NCBI GenBank assembly: GCA_002999035.1
Contig: CP027241.1
Span: 2,556,195 to 2,620,194, forward strand
Length of the DNA: 64,000 nucleotides
Reading direction: 5' to 3'
DNA from: Lachnospiraceae bacterium oral taxon 500
GTDB taxonomy: Bacteria; Bacillota; Clostridia; Lachnospirales; Vallitaleaceae
Below, in pieces: positions 26,893 to 35,854 of the stretch. The translations under genes were made by a program, and so were the position numbers. Position 1 is the stretch's first letter, and the number at the start of each line of letters is the position of its first letter. A model generated the notes under the pieces. The model searched no databases. It saw only the letters and a program-made list of their open reading frames with translations, and had not been told where the DNA came from.

Positions 26893-27648
26893 ATGGATAA
26901 GTTGGAGTTATTTTCAAAGTGCTTAAATTTAGCTGAGGGCAGAGAAAATCCTGAGAGTTGGTGGGATTGGTGGAACGAACACGAATCCGAAGTGGAAAAA
27001 CTATTGAACCACGGCGAGTTTTTGAAGTTAAAACCCCGGTCGCATGGATTTTCTTGGGTACCAGTATTTGGTAGCCAAAAGGGAGCCATCGCTATTCTGG
27101 AGAAGAACGGAATAGCGTTTGAAATCAGTAATCTCTATCAAGAACGGTATCTGGAGGAATTGGACGCTTACTGTAAGGAACAGAAACGAGTACAACGAGA
27201 AAAGCAAAAGAAATTCAAGACACAGCACCCCGAATGGTTTACTCGATACCCTAAGTTCTCAAAAATGTTGGCAAAAGTCTTGGACTCCTCTGATGAAATA
27301 AAATCTGCTGCAACTGCAGAGAAGATTGTAGAGATAGAAAAGAAATTAGGATTTATTCTCCCAACGCAGGTTCGGGACTTTTTTCTCATAACTGAGGGCG
27401 TTAATGTATCTACAGGTTTGAGTATCAACTTGTCCCAGCTCTTTAACCTAACTATTCACGAGGAGCATTATTGTGTACTAGGTGAATTTTGGAAAGAGGC
27501 TGACGGAGATTTACTCCTACTCCGCCCCGGCGAAGAAACTGTTTGGTACTATGCCCATGAGCAAGACAAAGTAAAATTTTTGCGGAATACCATGTATGAA
27601 TTGTTAGAAAAAGAGTTAGTGAATTATCTGCGAGAAAGTTCCTTGTAA
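26893..27648 (+). CDS. SMI1/KNR4-like protein, possible immunity or scaffold protein
   Basis: 251 residues from ATG 26893; GCGAGGTGAT is the ribosome site. Residues 140-230 hold EKIVEIEKKLGFILPTQVRDFFLITEGVNV and the following ILPxxYxxF-like segment, typical of the SMI1/KNR4 fold common in polymorphic-toxin immunity proteins. The N-terminal 120 residues are charged, with WWDWWNEHE (26-34) and SWVPVFGSQKGAIAILE (56-72), and resemble the companion half seen in such proteins. It is a solitary plus-strand gene with its own promoter and AT-richer than its neighbours; no toxin gene is adjacent. Assignment of immunity function is an inference. Confidence 0.6.
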   Translation: MDKLELFSKCLNLAEGRENPESWWDWWNEHESEVEKLLNHGEFLKLKPRSHGFSWVPVFGSQKGAIAILEKNGIAFEISNLYQERYLEELDAYCKEQKRVQREKQKKFKTQHPEWFTRYPKFSKMLAKVLDSSDEIKSAATAEKIVEIEKKLGFILPTQVRDFFLITEGVNVSTGLSINLSQLFNLTIHEEHYCVLGEFWKEADGDLLLLRPGEETVWYYAHEQDKVKFLRNTMYELLEKELVNYLRESSL

Positions 27649-27747
27649 ACTGACCTAATGCACATGCCAAAACAGAAAAAGCCGATGCGGACTTTCTCTG
27701 TAAGCGAATTTATTCTCTTTTCCTGGGTTTATTCTCTTTTCCTTTGT

Positions 27748-28242
27748 TTATTCTTTTTTCAGCTTTCTAATGACCTCAAAATACTTTTGGCTGATCTGCT
27801 GTATGGCCGGAATCCGATCGGCCAGCTGGCGGCCGTTTAAAAAATGATACAGCTTTCCTTTCCGAGCAGTATTTGCCCGAATCTCAACCGTAATCGTCCG
27901 CAGCGGCATATACTGCATCATAACCCGGCCATTTCCATTTTCTTCCATTATAATATCCGCTGGCTGCGGATAAATCATTCGCCGGTTTAGCTCCGCCGCC
28001 AGCCCCCTTGCCCAGTCCGAATCTCCCGCGGTCAGGCAGCTGTCTGCCCAATCCTGCGCCGTAACCGACAACGTATAGGTATCATAAATCATAATTCCCA
28101 GCCGAATAATGAGCAGCACCGCAAAAATACAAATCGGAAACACCAATGCGCTCTCAATCGTAACTGAGCCCCGCCGCTTATTTTTCAGGCAATTGCTTTT
28201 TATTATTTGAGGGCTTTTCTGTTTTTTTATCCTGCTCTTCAT
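27748..28242 (-). CDS. TadE-like pseudopilin-type membrane protein
   Basis: 164 residues from ATG 28242 (MKSRIKKQKS). A basic head ends in RRGSVTIESALVFPICIFAVLLIIRLGIMIYDTY, the processed TadE-type N-terminal helix (about residues 24-57), where a prepilin peptidase would cut ahead of the helix. The remainder is an extracytoplasmic domain with no recognised motif. It starts just after the stop of the preceding TadE-like gene, whose last codons contain its ribosome site. Part of a three-gene set with DUF5702. No pilus ATPase or secretin is in the window. Confidence 0.72.
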   Translation of the reverse strand: MKSRIKKQKSPQIIKSNCLKNKRRGSVTIESALVFPICIFAVLLIIRLGIMIYDTYTLSVTAQDWADSCLTAGDSDWARGLAAELNRRMIYPQPADIIMEENGNGRVMMQYMPLRTITVEIRANTARKGKLYHFLNGRQLADRIPAIQQISQKYFEVIRKLKKE

Positions 28243-28244
28243 GT

Positions 28245-29270
28245 TCACTGGCCCGCCTCCTTTTTCTGGCAGTGTTTGCACTGGCTCAAGCCTCTTTGTT
28301 CCGCTTCTGATAGAGAGATTTCTGTAACCTGATGATTGACCTGACTGCATTCTTTCTTTGCATGATAAATACTCGATGTATCAGTTTTATACACAATATC
28401 CGAAAAAATCCAGCCCTTCTTTTGACAGCTCTTACATTCCTTACAGTTATGGAGCTTATCTTTGCTAAACTCATACACCGGCGAATAAATGGAGATGCAG
28501 TACCGGTCGGTATGATAGCGCGCCCCCTTTGCGGTGATATACACCATCGGCTCTTCTTCCGATTCCTCCTCGTCCTCTTCTTTTTTCTGATATTTTTCTC
28601 CGTCATAGCGCCGGATATTGCCGATATAGCTTTCAATATAAACCGGCTGGCGAATTTCCGCCTGTTTTAAAAAAGACAGCCGTAAAGGAAAATCATAAAG
28701 ATAGCGAACATAAAAGCTGGATGCCTTAAAATCATATAAATACCGGCCAAATCCGATACTCAGCCGCTCCGGCTGAAAACCGGAGGTGCCGATTAGCTGC
28801 CGGCAAACTTTTTGCTTCAAATAATGATCAAAGAAAACCCGGCTGACATAAACCGTAGCTTCGCTTTTGGCAATCCCCGGCAATTCTTGCGGCAACTTAC
28901 CGATTTTTTCAGCCATATTACCGGACAACTCAGCCATTTCCCGAAAATCGGCAAGTAAATCCCCGGCAGCCGGCGAATAGAAGTCAATCGGCTTTTGCAC
29001 CAATTCGCCCGCTTTTTTCTCCATTTTCAAAATATCCTCGGTCTTTAAACTCTGCCGCTGATAGCTATGATGCGCCAAGAGCTCTGACAATTCCAAATGA
29101 TACAGCAAATACGAATCATAGGCAAAATCCACCGCCGCTTCCGCCGCCGCCCGGCTCAGCCGGTAGTCCATATGCAGATAACTCATCAGGCTGTACAGCA
29201 CCATCATAGTATAAAACACAATTGGCACCACAATCGCCGCCTCAATCGTCACTGATGCCTTGTATTTCAC
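28245..29270 (-). CDS. TadE-like protein with a C-terminal Cys/His double motif
   Basis: 341 residues, GTG start at 29270 behind GGGGGGATATTA. The N-terminus MKYKASVTIEAAIVVPIVFYTMMVLYSLMSYL is a TadE-type helix. The C-terminal 110 residues contain two related units: YITAKGARYHTDRYC followed by CKECKSC, and IYHAKKECSQV followed by CKHC. These resemble small zinc-binding knuckles of the YHxxxC...CxxC type seen in secreted Ada-like modules. An acidic linker (EEDEEESEEEP) separates the parts. The GTG shares one base with the stop of the DUF5702 gene. Probably a surface-exposed minor pilin-like component. Confidence 0.72.
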   Translation of the reverse strand: MKYKASVTIEAAIVVPIVFYTMMVLYSLMSYLHMDYRLSRAAAEAAVDFAYDSYLLYHLELSELLAHHSYQRQSLKTEDILKMEKKAGELVQKPIDFYSPAAGDLLADFREMAELSGNMAEKIGKLPQELPGIAKSEATVYVSRVFFDHYLKQKVCRQLIGTSGFQPERLSIGFGRYLYDFKASSFYVRYLYDFPLRLSFLKQAEIRQPVYIESYIGNIRRYDGEKYQKKEEDEEESEEEPMVYITAKGARYHTDRYCISIYSPVYEFSKDKLHNCKECKSCQKKGWIFSDIVYKTDTSSIYHAKKECSQVNHQVTEISLSEAEQRGLSQCKHCQKKEAGQ

Positions 29271-32215
29271 TAATATCCCCCCTCTGTCCGGACTTCAATC
29301 CGGTACTTATCTTCCAGCCATGTGCCAAAGTGCCCCGTTTTTCCAAAGGGCAGAAAAATCGGCTGATAATCGGCAGCAGAATGGAGTTCAAAACGCCGTT
29401 CGCAGTCCAGCAGATAAAAGTCCGGTACGGTTTGCTGCTGATTTTGCTGAATCAAATCCAGCGCCCGCAGCCATTTCACATCCGCCGGTACAAAATCCGC
29501 CAATAAAAACAAACGCAGATAATCCACATAATTCATGCCGATATAATCCCGCCAGTCTTTTGTCCCGCTTTGTCCTTCCGCTTTCGGCCTGACCGGTTTC
29601 AGCTTTTGGTCAATCTTTTGCTTTAACAGCTCTTTCTGCTGTTTGATGGTGTCCTTGCCCAATTTATTAAATTCCGTGCCCAATTCGCTTAATTTTTCTT
29701 TAATGGCGGTTTTGCCCTTGTTTTCCGTTTCCCGCAGCACTTTTTCAATTTCTGCCTCTGCCTCCGCAATCGCTTTTTCCGCTGCTTCTACTTTCTTGGT
29801 ATAGTTTTCTTCTATTTCTTGTCCTGCCTGCTCTATCGGCTGAAAGGCTTTTTCGATAATGGCTTTGGCCTGCGCCGGACTAAGCCCCATTTCAGTCAGC
29901 TCCCGCTCGGCCTTTTCCTTACCGGCCGCATAACCCTGTAATTTTTGCCTGACCGCGCTTTCCACACTTTGCCGAATGGAGCGATCCAGCGCCTGAACCT
30001 CGGCATTTAATTCTTCCGCTTGCTCGGCTGTCCGGTTTTCTAAGTAATAACTCAAATCGCCGGTCAAACTGCCCGCCAGTGCATTGAGATTATCCTGAAA
30101 CACTTCCGTTCCCTTTTTCAGCGCTTTTTCAGCCGTTTCCGCCAAAGCCTCCACCACTTCTAAGGCCACTCCGGACAAAGCCCCCTGCAAAGACGTGTAC
30201 CAAGTGGCAGCCGTTTTAACCAGCGGTACGCGCTTACCGCGAAAGAGCATAAAGATATCCGCCCCGGTTTCCAGCGCCGCCCATAAACCGACAATCACTC
30301 CGGTTACAATCAGCGTTCCCGCGCCCAAGCTCCACCAGCCGGCAATCGCTGCCGCCAGCGAGTTCACCGTTGCCATCTTGACCGGATCCGAAATTAGAGC
30401 AATCACATTAAACAGAAGGCGGACACCAAATAAAACGGCAATCATCGCCGCCTGATTGGTCGTTTCCGTCCCGCCAAAGAGCAAATATTCCAGTTCTCCC
30501 CGCCGGGCGTGGTCGCTCCTGGCATAGCCGGAAATTGCCAATTCATCCTCCGGCTGCAAGGCAAAATGAGAAAATACCATAAAGTAGTATTCATTGACAA
30601 TAAACTTTTCCGAAAGCTCCCGAAAAGCCTGCTCTGCCTGCTGCAAAAGCCCCTGCGTAATAACAATATCCCTTGTTTTAACCGCAGCCGCCAGCTCCGA
30701 GGGCAAGCGATTGGTATTCAGGATTTTTTCCCGATCCAAAAACAGCGCCTCCGCCAGTTGATTTTCCGCCGTCTGTCCAATCGCCTGCTGCTTCTGCTCC
30801 AAACTATCGGCATCCTCACCGTTTTCGGTTTCCCGGTAATTTTGATACGACAGCGGAAAATAAAAATATGCAGCCGCCCGGCCGGTTAAGAGCGTTTCCC
30901 CAGCCGCTTTCCAGTCCTCCCATGCCGTATCATCCCATTCCCGGTCGGCGCTCTTGGCGCTTTTATAGGCTGCCAGCAGGCTTTGCCCCTTGGCATAAAA
31001 GCTTTTTAAATCCTTTAAAATCGCTAAAAAAGCCTCTTTTTCCGCCGCTAGTTTTTCCTGCAAATACTTAAAATTGCCAATCCGGCTGACACTGTTAGCC
31101 GGGTCGCACTGCCACAACAGCTGCTCTATTTCATGGCGCAGGCTGTTTTTCACCGTGCCGCTTAAATCAGCCTGCTCCAGTTCCTGTAAAAAGGCTTTCA
31201 TCGCCGGAACCTGGCTTTCGTAATTATCGGCAATTTCCGCCGCCATTCGCTCCGCGTTGCGGTAGGCATCCGCCAAATCATCATCCGGCTGCAAAAGCTC
31301 AGTCAACTCCCGCTTTCTTTCGGCCAGCTCGTTATTTAACTCCATTTGGCGACTGCCCTGCTCCATTGGATCCAGTTCCGGGTCAAGCGGCAGATAATCG
31401 TCAATGATTCCCCGACTGTCATCCGCCCAGTTTTCAATCTCTCGGCGCAAATCTTCGGCATTTGTTTGCCGAGCCAGCATTTCCGTCTTTAACCGCTCCG
31501 GCAAATCACCGCGGTCGGCGATTTCCGCTTCCTTTTGGGCCTGCATTTCGGAATTGACATTAAAAAAATTGACCCCGCTTCCGCTGATTCTCGCCGCCTG
31601 CGTTTTAGCGTCAATGTCCGCCCCGTCCAAATACCGGTACAACTTTTTCAGCTGGCGATCGCTTTCCTTAAAGCTTTTTAAAATCTTATCCTTTTGGGTC
31701 AGCCATTCTTCCGCTTTAGCGCTCTTTTGCCAAACTTTCAGCTTTTCCAGCCACGGCTCAAGAGCGATAAACGGCAGCTTATCTTTGGCATAAAGAATGG
31801 CTTCGGCCCTGGCTGCCATCAACTGCTGATAGTCCATCTCCACTTTAGTCTTTTTAAGGCTCGTTTCCTGGGCTTCAAAAAATGGAAAATGATAGTACTC
31901 CCGCCAATTTTGGCCGCTTAATAAGTCCTGAAAATAAAGGCTGGCCGTTTCCTGATGCCAAAAAGTTTTGGCCGTCCGTTCCAAAGTCAGGTTACTGCCG
32001 GCCAGTGCCTCATGATAAAAAAGCAGGCCGTATTCCTCCATAATATCAGCAATATAATCCGCCTTTAAATTATGGAGCGCGACCCGCCCCAAGGTTTCCT
32101 GCTTGGCATAAAGATATTGCAGCCGATAAGCCTCCGTCAGCCCCAGGGCAAAGGTAACCAAGCTTAAATAGACAATGCTCATAAAAAAAGTAATACTGCC
32201 TCTGCTTTTTTTCAT
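29270..32215 (-). CDS. DUF5702-type large surface/pilus-associated protein
   Basis: 981 residues. N-terminal RGSITFFMSIVYLSLVTFALGLTEAYRLQ (about 5-33) is a pilin-like hydrophobic helix as in TadG/DUF5702 proteins. Long coiled-coil tracts rich in E, K, Q and A cover about 200-420 and 760-900. A hydrophobic stretch at about 605-660 (MIAVLFGVRLLFNVIALISD, then AAAIAGWWSLGAGTLIVTGVIVGLWAALETG) is a membrane hairpin. The tail from about 905 (YIGMNYVDYLRLFLLADFV) is the recognisable DUF5702 end. First gene of the operon with two TadE-like genes; function unknown, a membrane-spanning scaffold of an appendage is a guess. Confidence 0.72.
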   Translation of the reverse strand: MKKSRGSITFFMSIVYLSLVTFALGLTEAYRLQYLYAKQETLGRVALHNLKADYIADIMEEYGLLFYHEALAGSNLTLERTAKTFWHQETASLYFQDLLSGQNWREYYHFPFFEAQETSLKKTKVEMDYQQLMAARAEAILYAKDKLPFIALEPWLEKLKVWQKSAKAEEWLTQKDKILKSFKESDRQLKKLYRYLDGADIDAKTQAARISGSGVNFFNVNSEMQAQKEAEIADRGDLPERLKTEMLARQTNAEDLRREIENWADDSRGIIDDYLPLDPELDPMEQGSRQMELNNELAERKRELTELLQPDDDLADAYRNAERMAAEIADNYESQVPAMKAFLQELEQADLSGTVKNSLRHEIEQLLWQCDPANSVSRIGNFKYLQEKLAAEKEAFLAILKDLKSFYAKGQSLLAAYKSAKSADREWDDTAWEDWKAAGETLLTGRAAAYFYFPLSYQNYRETENGEDADSLEQKQQAIGQTAENQLAEALFLDREKILNTNRLPSELAAAVKTRDIVITQGLLQQAEQAFRELSEKFIVNEYYFMVFSHFALQPEDELAISGYARSDHARRGELEYLLFGGTETTNQAAMIAVLFGVRLLFNVIALISDPVKMATVNSLAAAIAGWWSLGAGTLIVTGVIVGLWAALETGADIFMLFRGKRVPLVKTAATWYTSLQGALSGVALEVVEALAETAEKALKKGTEVFQDNLNALAGSLTGDLSYYLENRTAEQAEELNAEVQALDRSIRQSVESAVRQKLQGYAAGKEKAERELTEMGLSPAQAKAIIEKAFQPIEQAGQEIEENYTKKVEAAEKAIAEAEAEIEKVLRETENKGKTAIKEKLSELGTEFNKLGKDTIKQQKELLKQKIDQKLKPVRPKAEGQSGTKDWRDYIGMNYVDYLRLFLLADFVPADVKWLRALDLIQQNQQQTVPDFYLLDCERRFELHSAADYQPIFLPFGKTGHFGTWLEDKYRIEVRTEGGY

Positions 32216-32269
32216 TTTCTTCTCCGTTCCGCATACTGCCTGCTTTTGCTTTGCCTGCCTTCTGCTTTT

Positions 32270-32315
32270 ATCCTATCAAATCCGGTCGCAAAAGTCGTCC
32301 GCAAATTGTGGAATT
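32270..32315 (-). promoter_or_regulatory. Promoter region of the DUF5702-TadE operon, with the box shared with comEA
   Basis: Minus strand: TTCCACAATTTGCGGACGAC (32294-32313) and, 18 nt after GACGAC (32294-32299), TAGGAT (32270-32275) as a possible -10. The 25-bp stretch 32291-32315 matches 55208-55232 upstream of comEA at 23 positions, and the distance to the -10 is the same. Confidence 0.55.
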
Positions 32316-32353
32316 TAGTTAGAGAATGATTAGAAAATGATTTGGGTTTGATT

Positions 32354-32400
32354 AAAAAATGCCGGTACGAATTGAAGTTTATTCCATCCGCACCGGCATT
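32354..32400 (-). terminator. Terminator of the 32731-33093 gene
   Basis: ATGCCGGT (32359-32366) pairs with ACCGGCAT (32392-32399); on the minus strand the stem is followed by TTTTTTAATC. Confidence 0.7.
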
Positions 32401-32524
32401 AAAAAGTTTGAACTATTCTATTTTTTCTGTACTCTCATCAAAAAAGCATTATTCGTTGCCCGCTTCGATTATTGTTTCGCCAAAAAATAAAATTCAAAAC
32501 CTGCGTCTTGAATTTTATTTTACT

Positions 32525-32722
32525 AACTCAACTTTTCCATGTTCGACAGAACAGTCTTTTTTAGGCTCGTTGCATGGCAGGAACGAAATGCGATTTGCGA
32601 AGCAAATCGCGAGAGTGAGTCCATGCAGACCGCCCGCCCGAGCAGAAACGCAAAGCGTTTCGATCATGGCACCCGCTCTCTGAGCGGGATAGAGCTAAAA
32701 AAGACTATAGGAAAGTTGAGTT
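32525..32722. repeat. MITE-like repeat element with inverted ends and nested palindromes
   Basis: Ends AACTCAACTTTTCC (32525-32538) and GGAAAGTTGAGTT (32710-32722) are inverted repeats; just inside, CAGTCTTTTTTAG and CTAAAAAAGACT mirror each other. Inside, TGCATGG/CCATGCA encloses GCGATTTGC/GCAAATCGC (32590-32610), and a GCAGAAACGC...GCGTTTC module follows. It fills most of the 515-bp gap 32216-32730; the rest is the DUF5702 promoter and a terminator. Confidence 0.75.
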
Positions 32723-32730
32723 ACAAACCT

Positions 32731-33093
32731 TTATTTTCTCCCCTTAATATATCTCTTCTTATTAACAAAGGCCTCCATTTCTTCTTCCCTCTTTTTATCA
32801 GCCAGTCTTTCTTCGGGGGTTTTGACATGAAGCTTAATGGTTTCCACCGGAATATCGGTTTCTTTAAAGGAATCCATATAGCTTTTTGTTGTCCGCCAAA
32901 CCAAATAGACAACAAGTGCCGCCGTAACCACCGCCACAATAATATAAAAAGCAATCTGCGTCGGCGTCAGTGCTCGCAGCTCAAACCAGGAAATAGTGGG
33001 CTTTGGCTCTTCTTCCGCCGCCGCTGCCGCCGCATTTGCATAAACCATTCCCTTTTGCCCCAAACTCCGCATCAAATCAAAAAAATGCCGCAT
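32731..33093 (-). CDS. Small single-pass membrane protein, unknown function
   Basis: 120 residues; ATG 33093 follows GGGAGGACGG. Residues 1-45 include an Ala-rich stretch followed by a short acidic one (AAAAAAEEEPKP). Residues 46-68 (IAFYIIVAVVTAALVVYLVWRTT) are one membrane segment, and the remaining 50 residues are basic/acidic and cytoplasmic (EERLADKKREEEMEAFVNKK). I do not recognise a family. It lies upstream of the DUF5702 operon on the same strand, but a terminator and a repeat separate them. Confidence 0.55.
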   Translation of the reverse strand: MRHFFDLMRSLGQKGMVYANAAAAAAEEEPKPTISWFELRALTPTQIAFYIIVAVVTAALVVYLVWRTTKSYMDSFKETDIPVETIKLHVKTPEERLADKKREEEMEAFVNKKRYIKGRK

Positions 33094-33229
33094 TTTCCGT
33101 CCTCCCGATTCCTATTATCAACTTAAAAAAATCACTGCCGCAAGAACCCACTGCCATTGCAGCGGCTCTGTCCCAACTCAGCTGCATTTCAACCATTCAA
33201 GTATAAATATCTGTTTGCCTGAACTATAA

Positions 33230-33274
33230 ACAAAAAACCGCCATGAATAATGTTCTGCATTAATCACAGCGGTT
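33230..33274 (-). terminator. Terminator of the tRNA-Ser pair
   Basis: Imperfect 17-bp stem between 33236-33252 and 33258-33274 (14 of 17 paired, AACCGC closing end), followed on the minus strand by TTTTTT. Confidence 0.75.
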
Positions 33275-33278
33275 AGCA

Positions 33279-33366
33279 CGGAGAAGGAGGGATTTGAACC
33301 CTCGCACCGCGTTAACGATCTACTCCCTTTCCAGGGGAGCCCCTTCAGCCGCTTGGGTACTTCTCC
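33279..33366 (-). tRNA. tRNA-Ser (GGA)
   Basis: 88 nt. Acceptor stem GGAGAAG/CTTCTCC, D-arm CCCAAGCGGCTGAAGGG, anticodon stem CTCCC/GGGAG around loop CTGGAAA (anticodon GGA), long class II variable arm, T-arm GAGGGTTCAAATCCCTC. CCA is not encoded. Confidence 0.95.
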
Positions 33367-33375
33367 AGATTAAAA

Positions 33376-33461
33376 CGGAGAGGAAGGGATTTGAACCCCC
33401 GGCTCCTTTCGGAGTCACTAGTTTTCAAGACTAGCTCCTTAAGCCACTCGGACACCTCTCC
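33376..33461 (-). tRNA. tRNA-Ser (TGA)
   Basis: 86 nt. Acceptor stem GGAGAGG/CCTCTCC, anticodon stem CTAGT/ACTAG around loop CTTGAAA (anticodon UGA), long variable arm, T-arm GGGGGTTCAAATCCCTT. CCA is not encoded. It is 9 nt from the next tRNA-Ser and probably in the same transcript. Confidence 0.95.
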
Positions 33462-33485
33462 ATACTTGTTTACAAGCACTAATGT

Positions 33486-33514
33486 AGGATATCATAAAGC
33501 GCCCTGCCTGTCAA
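33486..33514 (-). promoter_or_regulatory. Promoter of the tRNA-Ser pair
   Basis: TTGACA (33509-33514), 17-bp spacer, TATCCT (33486-33491) on the minus strand, 24 bp upstream of the first tRNA. Confidence 0.7.
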
Positions 33515-33592
33515 GCATTTTTTTACCGCTGCTAACATTCCTATTTCCGTTCGGCCAATATACAAAAGCTACCGGCTTACGCCGTACTATCC

Positions 33593-34273
33593 TCATTTTT
33601 CGTCATTATAGATCCCGTAAGCCCGGCTGACTTCCTGAATAAAAATAATACCATGGCCCGGTTTATCAATCTCCAGATTCTTCCGAATCGACTCGACGAT
33701 ATTTTCCACTGCCTCTTTGACCGACAAAATCAGCACAACCTCTTTTTCCGGTTCAATTTCCATGTTAAACAGTTTCATCGTTTCATTCACGCCCGATCCC
33801 CTGGCATTAATAATCGTTCCGCCTCTGGAACCGGCAGCCTTGGCAGCGTCAATTACCTCCTCAGCCTTGCCTCTGTTTACGATCGTCGTAATCAATTGAT
33901 ACATTGTCCTGTCTTCCCTTTCTTGATTCTCTGCTTGCGTCGCCGTCTGGCTGTTTCCTATAATCGCCCGCATCGGTGTGGAAAAAGCAATTCCCTTGTT
34001 TGGTTTTTCAAAATGAAAATCCCGGGCCAGCTTAGTCATAACTTCCTCGGCCGTCCGGCTGTCCGTTCCCATCAATACCATTTCTTTTCTTTCATCATAC
34101 AGCGAAAAAAAGTTCAAAATTGCGTTCTGAACCGTTCCCTTTGCCGGCAGAATCGTACCGCCCTGCAGCCCATAGTCCCTGGCCTTATGCATAAACTTAC
34201 TGCCCAGTCCGTAACCAACCACCGCATAAATCAATTCAAAACCGGATGTGTGCTCAAAGCCCGCCATACTCAT
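33593..34273 (-). CDS. Tandem PII-like signalling protein
   Basis: 226 residues with two PII (GlnB-like) ferredoxin folds in one chain: about 10-108 (ELIYAVVGYGLGSKFMHKARDYGLQGGTILPAKGT) and 122-222 (YQLITTIVNRGKAEEVIDAAKAAGSRGGTIINARGSG). The GG-T-I-x-A-RG turn of each matches the PII core; the Tyr of the T-loop modification site is absent. The start overlaps the DUF1538 gene stop by 4 nt (ATGA). It probably senses nucleotides or metabolites and controls the membrane partner encoded upstream in the same transcript. Confidence 0.85.
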   Translation of the reverse strand: MSMAGFEHTSGFELIYAVVGYGLGSKFMHKARDYGLQGGTILPAKGTVQNAILNFFSLYDERKEMVLMGTDSRTAEEVMTKLARDFHFEKPNKGIAFSTPMRAIIGNSQTATQAENQEREDRTMYQLITTIVNRGKAEEVIDAAKAAGSRGGTIINARGSGVNETMKLFNMEIEPEKEVVLILSVKEAVENIVESIRKNLEIDKPGHGIIFIQEVSRAYGIYNDEK

Positions 34274-35736
34274 TTCTCCACTTCTTTTGTTTTCATTTTA
34301 AATACCAATCCCAAAAGCTGCAAGGTAATAATCGGCATCGTCGCCACCATTGCAATCATCCCGAAACCGTCCGTCAAGAGATCCGCGCCCTCAAAAGACT
34401 GGGCCGCTCCCTGAATAAAGGCCAAAATAAAGGTGGCCGTCATCGGGCCGGTCGCCACGCCGCCCGCATCAAAAGCAATACCGACAAACAGCTTGGGTGT
34501 CAGAAACATCAGCCCGATGCAAAGGATATAACTGGGCAGCAAATAATGCCATAACTGCACGCCCGGCACCAAAATCCGAATCACCGACAGCGCCACCGCC
34601 AGTCCGACACCCACTGCCAGGGAAAACAGCACTGCTTTACGATTGACATAACCGCTGGTCACGTCCTCAATTTGATGGGTCAAAACATACACCGCCGGCT
34701 CGGCTAAAATAGTCGCCACCCCCAAAACCAGGCCAATCACAATAATATATCCTTTATTTTCCAGCAAAGCCAGGCGATTGCCGATACTGGCGCCGACGTT
34801 CATAAAACCGCCATTGACACCGAGCATAAACACAAAAAGCCCGACAAAGCCAAATAAAAATCCGGTTAAAAGCTTACGCAGCTCTCTTTTGGATAAGCGG
34901 AACGATACTTTCTGCAAAAACAGCAAAACAACAAATAAAGGCAAAACCGCCATGATGCTTTCCTGAAAATACGTTCCGATCAATTCACTAAAGGGCTGAA
35001 TTTGCAGGATATCCGATTCGCCATCGCCGGTAAACTCACCCGACCTGCCAAAAAGGCTGAGCAGCATCACACCCAAAATCGCTCCGGTTGAAGCAATCGC
35101 CACCAAGCCAAAACTGTCTTTTTCCGAAGCCTTACTATCCTTTTTTAATTTGGAAATACCAACCGACAGCGATAAAATAAAAGGAACCGCCAAAATACCG
35201 GTGGTTGAACCGGAAGAATCAAAAGCAATTGCTAAAAACTCTTTGGATACAAAAAAAGATAAGCCAAAAATAATAAGATATATGACTAACAAAACCTGAT
35301 ACAAGGGAATATTATAAAAAATCCGCAAAAAGCCAAATGCCAGCAATACCGCCAGCCCCACCGATACCACCACCAGCAGGCTCCAGCTCGAAATCTGGCC
35401 GCCGGTAACCAGGTTTACCTGATTGGCCAGCACCATTAGTCCCGGCTCGGCAATCGAAATAAAAAAGCCCAAAATCAATCCGGCAATCAAAACAATCCAT
35501 AGCTTATTCGTCTTTGCCAGCGCCAGACCGGTCAAACTGCCCAGAGGCGTAATTCCAATCTCAACACCAATCAGAAACAGCGCCAAGCCCAAAGTAATCA
35601 ACACACAGCCGATTAAAAAGCGAACCAGCAAAGTCCCGCCCAGGGGAGTCAGGGTAAAATTAAGAATCAAGACCAGCACAATAATCGGTAAAACCGATGA
35701 CAGTACCTCTTTTAATTTAGAAACAATCAGATTCAA
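34270..35736 (-). CDS. DUF1538 family multi-pass membrane protein
   Basis: 488 residues built from two homologous halves. Each holds GxxLxLxGVEIGITPLG-like and AEPGLMVLANQV / AEPAVYVLTHQI motifs followed by long hydrophobic segments (at least ten). A second conserved AFDSSGSTTGILAVPF / AFDAGGVATGPMTATF pair sits near the end of each half. DUF1538 pairs from a Halomonas species have been reported to act as a sodium/proton antiporter; here both halves are one protein. The overlapping PII gene makes a regulated transporter likely. The substrate is not shown by the sequence. Confidence 0.82.
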   Translation of the reverse strand: MNLIVSKLKEVLSSVLPIIVLVLILNFTLTPLGGTLLVRFLIGCVLITLGLALFLIGVEIGITPLGSLTGLALAKTNKLWIVLIAGLILGFFISIAEPGLMVLANQVNLVTGGQISSWSLLVVVSVGLAVLLAFGFLRIFYNIPLYQVLLVIYLIIFGLSFFVSKEFLAIAFDSSGSTTGILAVPFILSLSVGISKLKKDSKASEKDSFGLVAIASTGAILGVMLLSLFGRSGEFTGDGESDILQIQPFSELIGTYFQESIMAVLPLFVVLLFLQKVSFRLSKRELRKLLTGFLFGFVGLFVFMLGVNGGFMNVGASIGNRLALLENKGYIIVIGLVLGVATILAEPAVYVLTHQIEDVTSGYVNRKAVLFSLAVGVGLAVALSVIRILVPGVQLWHYLLPSYILCIGLMFLTPKLFVGIAFDAGGVATGPMTATFILAFIQGAAQSFEGADLLTDGFGMIAMVATMPIITLQLLGLVFKMKTKEVEK

Positions 35737-35854
35737 TCCATCCTTCCTTTCCGGCCTCTTAATTTCCCGCTGCTTTTCCCATAAACGCGTTTATCTTTAA
35801 ACTTCATCCGCTAAAAACCTTTATCCGAGCGGTTAATGTCAAAATCCACATCCG

